A stretch of 64,000 nucleotides of DNA from Metallibacterium scheffleri (GTDB lineage: Bacteria; Pseudomonadota; Gammaproteobacteria; Xanthomonadales; Rhodanobacteraceae): NCBI RefSeq assembly GCF_002077135.1, contig NZ_LDOS01000002.1, positions 682,001 to 746,000 of the forward strand, given 5' to 3'. The notes under the pieces were generated by a model. That model was not told the origin of the DNA and searched no databases. It saw only the letters and a list, made by a program, of their open reading frames with translations. Both the position numbers and the translations under genes were made by a program. This document shows, in pieces, positions 33,869 through 41,405 of the stretch. Within the stretch, counting starts at the first letter, position 1, and every line of letters starts with the position of its first letter.

Positions 33869-34417
33869 ATGACACGCAAGATGGCACTGGATACCAACTG
33901 CCTCATCGATCTCGAAGTGAATCGCCTGGATGCCCGCCACGTCAGGACTCTAATTGGGGCTTGGAAGAAGAGACAGGTTGAACTAGCGGTGGTCGTGGTA
34001 AGCGCATCAGAGAATCAACCCACTGGCATCGCGAGTCGCGATTTTGGCGCGTTTGATGCGAAACTGAATAACGTCGGGCTCGCTGGCGTACATCACCTCC
34101 TTCCATTGGCGATTTGGGATGTTTTTTATTGGGATCATGCACTGTGGCCATCTGCCGAGATGATAGCTTTGGCATCGAAGATTCGGGAGATTCTGTTTCC
34201 GGGTATCCTGACGGCACCGCCCACGAACATCAACGAAAACTCCGTGTGGCGGAATCGCATGTGTGACGTGCTAGTCGCATGGTCGTGCATTCACCACGAG
34301 TGGGAGTGTCTAGTGAGTCGCGACAAGAATTTTCACGATCACAAGGTTGAGCTGGCATCGCTTGGACTTCGCGAAGTTCTCTACCCAGCAGATGCTGCTC
34401 AGCCACATACGCCCTAA
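33869..34417 (+). CDS. PIN-like domain protein (cassette-like gene)
   Basis: A 182-aa protein. It begins MTRKMALDTNCLIDLEVN, matching the first strand and catalytic Asp of PIN nucleases. Near the C-terminus MCDVLVAWSCIHHEWECLVSRDKNF supplies the later acidic positions (D in MCDV and in SRDKNF). This arrangement fits a PIN-fold RNase without an adjacent antitoxin. Its stop codon lies inside half of an attC-like inverted repeat (34410-34420) that is interrupted by an IS element, so it was probably an integron-type cassette. Confidence 0.65.
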   Translation: MTRKMALDTNCLIDLEVNRLDARHVRTLIGAWKKRQVELAVVVVSASENQPTGIASRDFGAFDAKLNNVGLAGVHHLLPLAIWDVFYWDHALWPSAEMIALASKIREILFPGILTAPPTNINENSVWRNRMCDVLVAWSCIHHEWECLVSRDKNFHDHKVELASLGLREVLYPADAAQPHTP

Positions 34418-34420
34418 CAT
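34410..34420. repeat. attC-like half-site, left arm
   Basis: CGCCCTAACAT is the exact complement of ATGTTAGGGCG at 36005-36015. The CCCTAAC and GTTAGGG cores resemble the R'' and R' boxes of integron attC sites. With the IS removed, the arms would span about 77 nt. Confidence 0.5.
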
Positions 34421-34429
34421 GCCCATAAG

Positions 34430-34771
34430 AGACTTCCCGTCAACGCCGCGCGCTTGAGGTTCTTGCCTTGAGCTTTCGGGCCATGGCTGGTCATCGTGTT
34501 GTCCTCTTTGCTGCGTCGTGCGTGTCAGTGCTGCGTGGTGATGCAACGAATGTCAGACTGCATTTCCATAAACGGTCTTGTTGCGCCGCTGATGCTGGCG
34601 CGGACCAGGGTATAAACCGCACCCGGAGACCTCGTTCGTCTTTCGGTATCGTCGGTGTTCGGGGATCAGCCGAAACACGGGGTGACGTCCGGCAGGTTAG
34701 TCAGGTTCTCTCCGGGTCGGTCTGACCGTTGTCGACCACTTCGCGCTGACGTGAAAGGATGTGCGTTCGTG
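34430..34771 (-). ncRNA. Candidate guide (bridge/seek) RNA region of IS copy 1
   Basis: A 340-nt non-coding stretch inside the IS, downstream of the transposase stop. In IS1111-type elements this 3' non-coding part encodes the RNA that guides the recombinase to its target. The assignment rests on position and on the absence of a gene. The structure was not modelled. Confidence 0.4.
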
Positions 34772-35869
34772 TCATGCCATGCCGGCGATCCTCACCGCGC
34801 GCTTGCCGGCCGGGCGCTGCACCATCGGGTGCTTCAGCCACGCCTCGGCGTCGTAGGCTTCCTCGCGCGCCAGCATCGCCCACAGTTGCCGCGCGTGTTT
34901 GTTCGCAATCGCCACCAGCAGCTTGCCGAACGGCATCCGACACGCCAGTTGGCGGATCCAGATCTGCTCGGGCGTGGCCCGATCCTGTGCAGTCACCTTG
35001 GCGCGCTGCAGGCTGCTGCGCGCGCCCTGGATCAGCAGCGTGCGCAGGTAGGCATCGCCGCGGCAACTGATCGTGCCCAGGCGGGTGTGCCCGCCGCTGG
35101 AGTGCTGGGTCGGCACCAGGCCGAGCCATGCGGCCAGTTGCCGGCCGTTCTTGAACTCCTTGGCCGAGCCGACGCTCGCCACCATCGCATCGGCGGTGAG
35201 CGGGCCAATGCCGATCAGCGCGCGCAGCCGCACGCAGCGCTCATCCGCCTTGGCGTGCGCTTCGATGCGCGCATCGCACGCGGCGATGCGGTCGCGCACC
35301 TGCGCCCAGTGCGCGCTGAGATCGCGCAGCAGTTCCTTCAGCTCCGCAGGCAACGATGCCGCTGCGTCGAGATCCGCCAAGGCGATGCGCAACGCCCGGT
35401 CACCCTGCGCCATCACGATGCCAAACTCGGCCAGCAGACCGCGCAGGCGGTTGCTGATCTCCAGCCCTTCGGTCTTGTAGCCCTCGCGCACCCGATGCCA
35501 TGCCAGCCGCGCCTGCTGCTCGACCGACTTGACCGGCACAAAGCGCATGTTGCCCTGGCGTGCCGCCGTGGCAATCGCCTCGGCGTCGTTGCGGTCGTTC
35601 TTCAGTGTGCGGCTCTTGCGGAACGGCGTCACGAACTGCGCCGCCATCAAGCGCGGCTGCAGACCGACCTCCAGACAGCGCCGCGCCCAATGGTGCGCGC
35701 CACTGCATGCCTCCATCGCCACCACGGTGCCGGCCGGCACCTGCGCCAGCCACAGCGCAAACGCTTCACGCCCGAGATCCTGCCGCCGCTGCACGTGTCC
35801 GGCGCCATCCACCGCACATACGGAAAACAGGTTCTTCGCCAAATCCACGCCCATGGTTATAGTGCTCAT
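34772..35869 (-). CDS. IS110-family transposase, copy 1
   Basis: A 365-aa recombinase. The N-terminal RuvC-like DEDD domain begins MSTITMGVDLAKNLFSVCAV and continues with LKNDRNDAEAIATAARQGNM. The C-terminal domain has RALIGIGPLTADAMVASVGS and the conserved serine region GLVPTQHSSGGHTRLGTISC. It inserts DNA without target duplication under guidance of an element-encoded RNA. The second copy (51435-52532) has the same protein sequence. The gene differs from it by at least two single bases. Confidence 0.92.
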   Translation of the reverse strand: MSTITMGVDLAKNLFSVCAVDGAGHVQRRQDLGREAFALWLAQVPAGTVVAMEACSGAHHWARRCLEVGLQPRLMAAQFVTPFRKSRTLKNDRNDAEAIATAARQGNMRFVPVKSVEQQARLAWHRVREGYKTEGLEISNRLRGLLAEFGIVMAQGDRALRIALADLDAAASLPAELKELLRDLSAHWAQVRDRIAACDARIEAHAKADERCVRLRALIGIGPLTADAMVASVGSAKEFKNGRQLAAWLGLVPTQHSSGGHTRLGTISCRGDAYLRTLLIQGARSSLQRAKVTAQDRATPEQIWIRQLACRMPFGKLLVAIANKHARQLWAMLAREEAYDAEAWLKHPMVQRPAGKRAVRIAGMA

Positions 35870-36004
35870 CGAGACTTCCCCTTCTGCTGACGGTTGTAAA
35901 AACCATCATGGCCCTCGAGGCCGTTGGAAGCGGGAAGTCTCTTTTTACTCGATGTGCAGCGACCAAGAATCTCACTTCGCGGTTTTACCGGCGCGTCATC
36001 GGCG

Positions 36005-36015
36005 ATGTTAGGGCG
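36005..36015. repeat. attC-like half-site, right arm
   Basis: ATGTTAGGGCG, the perfect 11-bp complement of 34410-34420, 53 nt beyond the right end of IS copy 1. It directly precedes the next cassette-like gene. Confidence 0.5.
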
Positions 36016-36084
36016 CTCAACAAATGCGTCGACGCTATTTACGGCGGATTCGCAATCCGTGGGGCTCCGAGGGATGTTCACGAC

Positions 36085-36858
36085 ATGACAAATCCCGAGC
36101 CGCACCGAAAATGTTGGGCGAACAGCCTTGGTGACTGCGCCGGCTCCATGTCCAAGGAGCATATCTTTAGCAGGGCGATTTCCCGAAAGGGGTCGAAAAC
36201 TGAAATGGCAGTCAAGGGCATGGCTAACATGCCCGATCAACTGATTGGGTTTGATTGGCCGAAGGCACGAATTCTCTGCGAGCGTCACAACTCCAGATTG
36301 AGCCCGCTCGATAGCGAAGCGAAGAAGCTTGCTGAAGGGCTCCATCAGTTTGTTGATGGGGCACGACACACAACGGTTCACCTGAGTGGATTGTTGCTTG
36401 AGCGTTGGGCACTCAAGACCGTTATAAATCACATGGCCGCAGGGTTCGCCCACGCGAACAGGTGGCTACCAAACCAAGATCTAGTCCGCAACGCGTTCGG
36501 ATTGGAGCCTTTGCCACATGGATGCGGCCTCTACTTGCTGCGCGTCGATGGCTACGAACCTGTGAGCACAGAGCAAGCAGGTATAACCCTCGCATGGATG
36601 GGCACGGAAGACGGAACGCCACGAGAATGCATGGGCGCGATAGTCTACCTCCACGGAGCCACGTTCTTTCTTTTGCTTCAGACTCACTTTCTCGATGTGC
36701 TTAGAACCAACGGGTTGGGCTTTAGCAATTCTGGGCTGCCGCTGACTTACGATCGGCTGAGCTACCATCCAAAGAAGGCGCAAATTGACGATGGTCAGGG
36801 ACACACCATGCTCGCGCTATTCGACTGGGGGCTGATAGGAAAGCCCCAGTCATGTTGA
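36085..36858 (+). CDS. HNH-like zinc-binding protein (cassette-like gene)
   Basis: A 257-aa protein from the ATG at 36085. The N-terminus has paired Cys and His residues arranged as in treble-clef HNH nucleases: CWANSLGDCAGSMSKEHIFS, then ILCERHNSRLSPLD about 45 residues later. The rest has no recognised domain (LLERWALKTVINHMAAGFAH, GCGLYLLRVDGYEPVSTEQA). A nuclease function is an inference from the Cys/His spacing. The gene follows the right attC-like arm and is AT-richer than backbone genes. Confidence 0.55.
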   Translation: MTNPEPHRKCWANSLGDCAGSMSKEHIFSRAISRKGSKTEMAVKGMANMPDQLIGFDWPKARILCERHNSRLSPLDSEAKKLAEGLHQFVDGARHTTVHLSGLLLERWALKTVINHMAAGFAHANRWLPNQDLVRNAFGLEPLPHGCGLYLLRVDGYEPVSTEQAGITLAWMGTEDGTPRECMGAIVYLHGATFFLLLQTHFLDVLRTNGLGFSNSGLPLTYDRLSYHPKKAQIDDGQGHTMLALFDWGLIGKPQSC

Positions 36859-37165
36859 GCTTTTCCGCATGCGTTGAAGGGGCGTTCAAGTTCGACAGGC
36901 TGCTAGGAATGTTGCAGGAGTTCTACCCCGTTTACGCGGCCAGTTGAATAAAAAACGATGATAGTGACCGTCTGCTTCGGGCCGATTGACGCCGATCCCG
37001 AAACCTGGCGCCGATAACGGCTCATCTTTTCAAAGATGTCTCCAGCAGCAGTGCCACATCAAAGTGGCCATCGAATAGCAGCACAGCGGGTCAGCCCGGC
37101 CAGAATCCGCACTATGACCTGACAGCTGCCTTGCATCCGTCCGGCGCCAGGTGCAGCGTAGCGGC
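36859..37165. other. 307-bp intergenic region
   Basis: No gene seen. It contains GACCGTCTGCT at 36966-36976, which recurs at 52752-52762 in another intergenic part of the island, so it may be decayed cassette junction sequence. Confidence 0.4.
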
Positions 37166-37798
37166 ATGTGTGGACGCTTCGCCCGTTACCAGCCATTGCC
37201 GGTCTTTGCCGAGGCGGCGGGTGTTCTGGCCCCGCGAGTCGAAGCCCTCGATGGACCCCGCTACAACATCGCGCCGGGAACGCCGGCCTGGCTGCTGGCG
37301 CGCGATGCGCAGGGCGAAGTTGTCTTCAACGAACTGCCGTGGCGCTTCCCGACCTCGCGCGGCAACCGCATCAATGTGCGCAGCGAGACCGCGCAGGTCG
37401 TGCCGGAGTATTGCGAGCCGTTCGCGCAGCACCGCTGTGTGGTGCTGGCCTCGGGCTTCTACGAACCCGAAGGTGCCAAGACCGAGAAGCATCGGCCGTG
37501 GTGGTACTTCGAGGCCAACGATCGCAGTCCGCTGTTCCTTGGCGCCGTGGCCCAGGAAGCCGGCTTTGCCATCCTCACCCGCAGCCCGGTCGATCCGGTG
37601 GCGCGCGTCCACGATCGCAGTCCCGTGCTGGTGCCAGCGGATCAAGTCCTGCAGTGGATTGATCCACAATGGGCGGGGCGCGAGGTGCTTGCGCAGGCTG
37701 GCACACGCGTTGCCGCAAGCTTGCACGGATGGCGCGTCAGTGATGCTGCCAAGATTGCTGGACGTGAGGGCGCCGAGTGTATTGCGGTCATTGCTTGA
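37166..37798 (+). CDS. yedK: SRAP-domain protein (YedK/HMCES-like abasic-site protection)
   Basis: A 210-aa protein. The start at 37166 gives MCGRFARYQP: after Met removal the catalytic Cys2 becomes the N-terminus, which the mechanism requires, so the upstream ATG at 37151 is rejected. Other SRAP motifs follow: YNIAPGTPAW, WRFPTSRGNRINVRSET, LASGFYEPEG and the late HDRSPVLVPADQV. The family forms a thiazolidine crosslink with abasic sites in single-stranded DNA. Together with umuDC on the same island it suits protection of single-stranded transfer DNA. Confidence 0.9.
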   Translation: MCGRFARYQPLPVFAEAAGVLAPRVEALDGPRYNIAPGTPAWLLARDAQGEVVFNELPWRFPTSRGNRINVRSETAQVVPEYCEPFAQHRCVVLASGFYEPEGAKTEKHRPWWYFEANDRSPLFLGAVAQEAGFAILTRSPVDPVARVHDRSPVLVPADQVLQWIDPQWAGREVLAQAGTRVAASLHGWRVSDAAKIAGREGAECIAVIA

Positions 37799-37905
37799 GC
37801 CCAGTACGTGGACACCTCTCTGAAGATGGGGCCGCGAGTGGGATACTTTGCCGCACTCGAACCTGCTGCGGCAACGTGGCCTTGTATCGCTGAAAAGGAC
37901 GCTCT

Positions 37906-39468
37906 GTGACATCCGATCTCGTCGCCGTGGAGAACCGCCTGTGGGCGGCTGCCGATCAGCTTTGGGCCAACACCGGGCTGAAGCCGTCCGAGTTTTCCAC
38001 GCCCGTGCTGGGGCTGATTTTCCTGCGCTACGCCGACACGCGCTACGCCGAGGCCGATGCGGCGCTCGCCGCCAAGGGTATCGCGCCCGCCGACCGCGAG
38101 CCGATGGACTACCAGGCCGAGGGCGTGCTGTATTTGCCAGATGATGCGCGCTTCGCGTATTTGCAATCGCTCACCGAGGGCGCGGATCTCGGCCGCCATA
38201 TCACCCGCGCCATGACGCTGGTCGAGGACCACAACCCCGAACTGCGCGGCGTGCTGCCGCGCGGCTACAACCTGCTGCCCAACGCCACCCTGGTGGAACT
38301 GCTGCGCCTGCTGGCCCCGCTGGACCTGCAAGGCGACGCCTTCGGCAAGGTGTACGAATACTTCCTCGGCAACTTCGCGCTCAAGGAAGGCCAGAAGGGC
38401 GGCGTGTTCTACACGCCCAGCAGCATCGTGCGGCTGATCGTGGAAATCATCCAGCCGTTTCATGGCCGCATTTTTGATCCCGCCTGCGGCTCCGGCGGCA
38501 TGTTCGTGCAGTCCGCCGAATTCGTGCGCCGTCACCAGCGCAACGCCACCACCGAGCTCACCGTGTTCGGCACCGAGAAAGCCGCCGACACGGTCAAGCT
38601 GGCCAAGATGAACCTCGCCGTGCACGGCCTGTCCGGCGACATCCGCGAAAGCAACACCTATTACGAAGATCCGCACAAGGCCGTGTCCGGGCGCGGCGCC
38701 CACATCAACGGCCGCTTCGACTTCGTCATGGCCAATCCGCCGTTTAACGTCTCCGGCGTGGACAAGGACCGCCTCAAGGACGACGCCCGCTTCGCGCTGG
38801 GTCTGCCCAGCACCGACAACGCCAACTACTTGTGGATCCAGCTCTTCCACGCCGCGCTCAACGACAGCGGCCGCGCCGGCTTCGTCATGGCCAACTCGGC
38901 CGGCGACGCGCGCGGCAGCGAGCTGGAGATCCGCAAGAAGCTCATCCAGGGCGGCGCGGTGGACGTCATCGTCAGCGTCGGCAGCAATTTCTTCTACACC
39001 GTCGCTCTGCCGTGCACGCTGTGGTTTTTCGACAAGAGCAAACGCAGCGGCCCGCGCCAAGACAACATGCTGTTCATCGACGCGCGCCCCTACTTCAAGC
39101 AAGTCACCCGCGCCATCCGCGAATTCACCGCCGAGCAACTGGAGTTCCTCGCCAACATCGTGCGCCTGTACCGCGGCGAGGTACCGGAGACGGACGCCGG
39201 CAGCGCCGCGTTGCTGGCCGAGAAGTTTCCTGATGGCCGCTACCGCGACGTGGCCGGGCTGTGCAAGGCCGCCACGCGCGCCGAGATCGAGGCGCAGGGC
39301 TGGAGCCTGAATCCGGGCCGCTATGTCGGCGTAGGTGAGCGGGCGGCGGATAGTTTTGATTTTGCTGAACGCATTGCTGATCTTGAGGCTGACTTCGTGG
39401 AACTGTCTGCAAAAGCGAAGGCACTCGAAGAGCGAGTATTCGAAGCCCTTTCAGAGTTGCCCCGATGA
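37906..39468 (+). CDS. hsdM: Type I restriction system methyltransferase HsdM
   Basis: A 520-aa N6-adenine methyltransferase from a GTG start (MTSDLVAVENRLWAAADQLW). The AdoMet motif is IFDPACGSGGMFVQS near residue 190, and the catalytic NPPF motif is in VMANPPFNVSG near residue 280. A helical N-terminal HsdM domain precedes them. It modifies host DNA as an M2S trimer. The stop overlaps the hsdS start (ATGA). Operon order: hsdM, hsdS, kinase, small gene, 16-codon frame, hsdR. Confidence 0.93.
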   Translation: MTSDLVAVENRLWAAADQLWANTGLKPSEFSTPVLGLIFLRYADTRYAEADAALAAKGIAPADREPMDYQAEGVLYLPDDARFAYLQSLTEGADLGRHITRAMTLVEDHNPELRGVLPRGYNLLPNATLVELLRLLAPLDLQGDAFGKVYEYFLGNFALKEGQKGGVFYTPSSIVRLIVEIIQPFHGRIFDPACGSGGMFVQSAEFVRRHQRNATTELTVFGTEKAADTVKLAKMNLAVHGLSGDIRESNTYYEDPHKAVSGRGAHINGRFDFVMANPPFNVSGVDKDRLKDDARFALGLPSTDNANYLWIQLFHAALNDSGRAGFVMANSAGDARGSELEIRKKLIQGGAVDVIVSVGSNFFYTVALPCTLWFFDKSKRSGPRQDNMLFIDARPYFKQVTRAIREFTAEQLEFLANIVRLYRGEVPETDAGSAALLAEKFPDGRYRDVAGLCKAATRAEIEAQGWSLNPGRYVGVGERAADSFDFAERIADLEADFVELSAKAKALEERVFEALSELPR

Positions 39469-40646
39469 CGATCGTACGGGTGAAGCTGGCAAAGGTTGTA
39501 GATGTGAAGGGTGGGAAACGTCTTCCGTCAGGTGCGGCGTTTTCCACTGAGCCGACCAGTCACCCTTACATCAGAGGGCAAGACATCAGGGGCGGCCGCA
39601 TCCGAGCGAGTGAGCAGTTCTACATCACTGACGATGTATTCGAGAAGATTCGTAGGTATACCGTTCAAGTCGGCGACGTGTGCATCACCATCGTCGGGAA
39701 CATTGGGGACGTTGGAATTACGCCACCGGAACTCGATGGTGCGAACTTGACGGAAAACGCCGTCAAGTTGATTCCGACCACGCTCAACCTTGACAGTCGC
39801 TTTCTGGCCTACGCGCTCCTCTCTCCGGACGCGCAGCAGCAGATGAAGTTGTCTGCGGCGGGAGCCGCCCAGCCGAAGCTCGGGATCTACAAGGTCAATG
39901 ACATCGAGATTCCGTTTCTACAAGTGGAGCGTCAACGCCGCATCGCCGCCATCCTCTCCGCCTACGACGACCTGATCGAGAACAACATGCGGCGCATCGC
40001 GATTCTGGAGGAGATGGCACGGCGCATCTACGAGGAATGGTTCGTGCGCTTCCGCTTCCCCGGCCACGAGCAAACCCGCATGGTCGAGTCCGAGGTGGGC
40101 CCGGTGCCGGAAGGGTGGCGCGTGTGTCGGCTTGGCGACGAAATCGAACTTGCCTACGGTAAGGCACTCAAGGCGGAGGACCGTGTTGAAGGAGACATAC
40201 CTGTATATGGGTCCAGTGGCGTCGTCGGGCTCCACTCCTTCAGTCTTGTGGACGGCCCTGGAATCATCGTCGGGCGCAAGGGCAACGTCGGCAGCGTGCA
40301 TTGGTGCGATGTGCCTTTCTTCCCCATCGATACGGTGTTCTACGTCAAGTCTGCGTTGCCGCTGCATTTCGTCTTTTTCAACCTGCAGCAGCAGAATTTT
40401 CTGAACAATGATGCTGCGGTTCCGGGGCTGAATCGCAATCAGGCATACGCCTTGCCTCTGCTTGTTCCATCGCCTGATCTGCTCGCGCGTTTTGCAAATA
40501 CTTGCGCAAGTCTTCTCGGTCTTACCCGCGTGCTGTCTCGAAAGAACCACAACCTCCGCACCACCCGCGACCTGCTGCTGCCCCGGCTGATCTCCGGTGA
40601 GCTGGACGTGTCCGACCTGCCCGAGCCGCAGGCCGTCGTCGCATGA
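39465..40646 (+). CDS. hsdS: Type I restriction system specificity subunit HsdS
   Basis: A 393-aa protein with two target-recognition halves, each ending in a conserved helical spacer: FLQVERQRRIAAILSAYDDL near residue 150 and LARFANTCASLLGLTRVL near the end. The second recognition domain has YGSSGVVG, typical of HsdS. It overlaps hsdM and the kinase gene by 4 nt each. The two halves define a bipartite DNA target that cannot be predicted by eye. Confidence 0.9.
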   Translation: MTIVRVKLAKVVDVKGGKRLPSGAAFSTEPTSHPYIRGQDIRGGRIRASEQFYITDDVFEKIRRYTVQVGDVCITIVGNIGDVGITPPELDGANLTENAVKLIPTTLNLDSRFLAYALLSPDAQQQMKLSAAGAAQPKLGIYKVNDIEIPFLQVERQRRIAAILSAYDDLIENNMRRIAILEEMARRIYEEWFVRFRFPGHEQTRMVESEVGPVPEGWRVCRLGDEIELAYGKALKAEDRVEGDIPVYGSSGVVGLHSFSLVDGPGIIVGRKGNVGSVHWCDVPFFPIDTVFYVKSALPLHFVFFNLQQQNFLNNDAAVPGLNRNQAYALPLLVPSPDLLARFANTCASLLGLTRVLSRKNHNLRTTRDLLLPRLISGELDVSDLPEPQAVVA

Positions 40647-41164
40647 GCGCGCCGCGCCGCATCCTGATCATCGCTGGGCCGAATGGCGCGGGCAAAACCA
40701 CCTTCGCCCGCGTGTTCCTGCCCGAGGCCGATTACCGCGATTTCGTCAACGCCGACCTGATCGCCGCCGGGCTGTCGCCCTTTCACCCGGAAGCCGCCGC
40801 GCTGCGTGCCGGGCGCCTGATGCTGGAAGAAATTGCCGCGCGCGTGGTGCGTGGCCGCAGCTTTGCCTTTGAAACCACGCTGAGCGGCCACGGCTACGCG
40901 CGGCAGATTCCGCGATGGCGCGCGCTGGGCTATCACGTCGCGCTGGTGTTCCTGTCGCTGCCCAGCGCCGACATGGCGGTGCAGCGCGTGGCCGACCGCG
41001 TGGCGCAAGGCGGCCACGGCATCCCCGCGGCCATTGTCCGCCGCCGCTTCGATGCCGGGCTGCGCAACTTCGAGGGCGTTTACAAGCCTTTGGTCAACGC
41101 CTGGGCGCTGTATGACAATGCAGGCAACGAGCCGGTGCTGCTGGCCGGACAGGAGAACTCATGA
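40643..41164 (+). CDS. Zeta-toxin-like / COG4185-type P-loop kinase in a type I restriction operon
   Basis: A 173-aa P-loop protein, homologous over its whole length to the kinase at 13315-13839 in the type III operon. Shared motifs: IAGPNGAGKTTFAR, FVNADLIAAGL, AGRLMLEEI, FAFETTLSG, RRRFDAGLRNFE and NAWALYDNAGNEPVLL. It is joined by ATGA overlaps to hsdS upstream and to the small gene downstream, so it is an integral part of the operon. Biochemical activity is unknown. A nucleotide-sugar kinase toxin, a sensor of restriction status or a regulator of HsdR are alternatives. Confidence 0.82.
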   Translation: MSAPRRILIIAGPNGAGKTTFARVFLPEADYRDFVNADLIAAGLSPFHPEAAALRAGRLMLEEIAARVVRGRSFAFETTLSGHGYARQIPRWRALGYHVALVFLSLPSADMAVQRVADRVAQGGHGIPAAIVRRRFDAGLRNFEGVYKPLVNAWALYDNAGNEPVLLAGQENS

Positions 41165-41358
41165 GCACACCCAAGCCACAATCGACGATCATGCTGTGCG
41201 ACCCCGATTTGCAGAAAGTGCTGCCCGCCCTGCGCCGCGCCGCTCACATCGCGCGCGAACTGGCGCTGCGCACCGGCACGCCCTGCCATGTGTGGCTCGA
41301 CGGCAAGATGGTGAACATCGGCGCACCGCTGCCGGCAAAGCCCGCTGCGACGAAATGA
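41161..41358 (+). CDS. Small partner protein of the zeta-like kinase (type I operon)
   Basis: A 65-aa protein, related to the 72-aa protein at 13100-13318: both share the pattern RxAxxARELAxRTGT followed by a short strand. It overlaps the kinase stop by 4 nt and its own stop overlaps a 16-codon frame that leads into hsdR. An antitoxin-like or adaptor role is an inference from pairing and size. Confidence 0.7.
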   Translation: MSTPKPQSTIMLCDPDLQKVLPALRRAAHIARELALRTGTPCHVWLDGKMVNIGAPLPAKPAATK

Positions 41359-41405
41359 ACAGCCCGCCGCCTGTCGCCTTGTCCGCCAGCGGCCCCGACG
41401 CATGA
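41355..41405 (+). CDS. 16-codon frame linking the small gene to hsdR
   Basis: It reads MNSPPPVALSASGPDA. Its ATG overlaps the TGA of the small gene and its TGA overlaps the ATG of hsdR, so ribosomes could pass from one gene to the next across the 43-nt gap. The peptide itself may have no function. It may serve only for coupling, or be chance. Confidence 0.4.
   Translation: MNSPPPVALSASGPDA

Larger units (their letters stand above)
34423..35951 (-). mobile_element. IS110-family (IS1111-like) insertion sequence, copy 1
   Basis: A 1529-bp element. Its limits were set by comparison with the second copy at 51086-52614, which is almost identical over exactly this length. Subterminal inverted repeats AGAGACTTCCCG and CGGGAAGTCTCT are visible, a feature of the IS1111 subgroup. 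It has split an attC-like site, as known IS1111-attC elements do. Confidence 0.88.
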
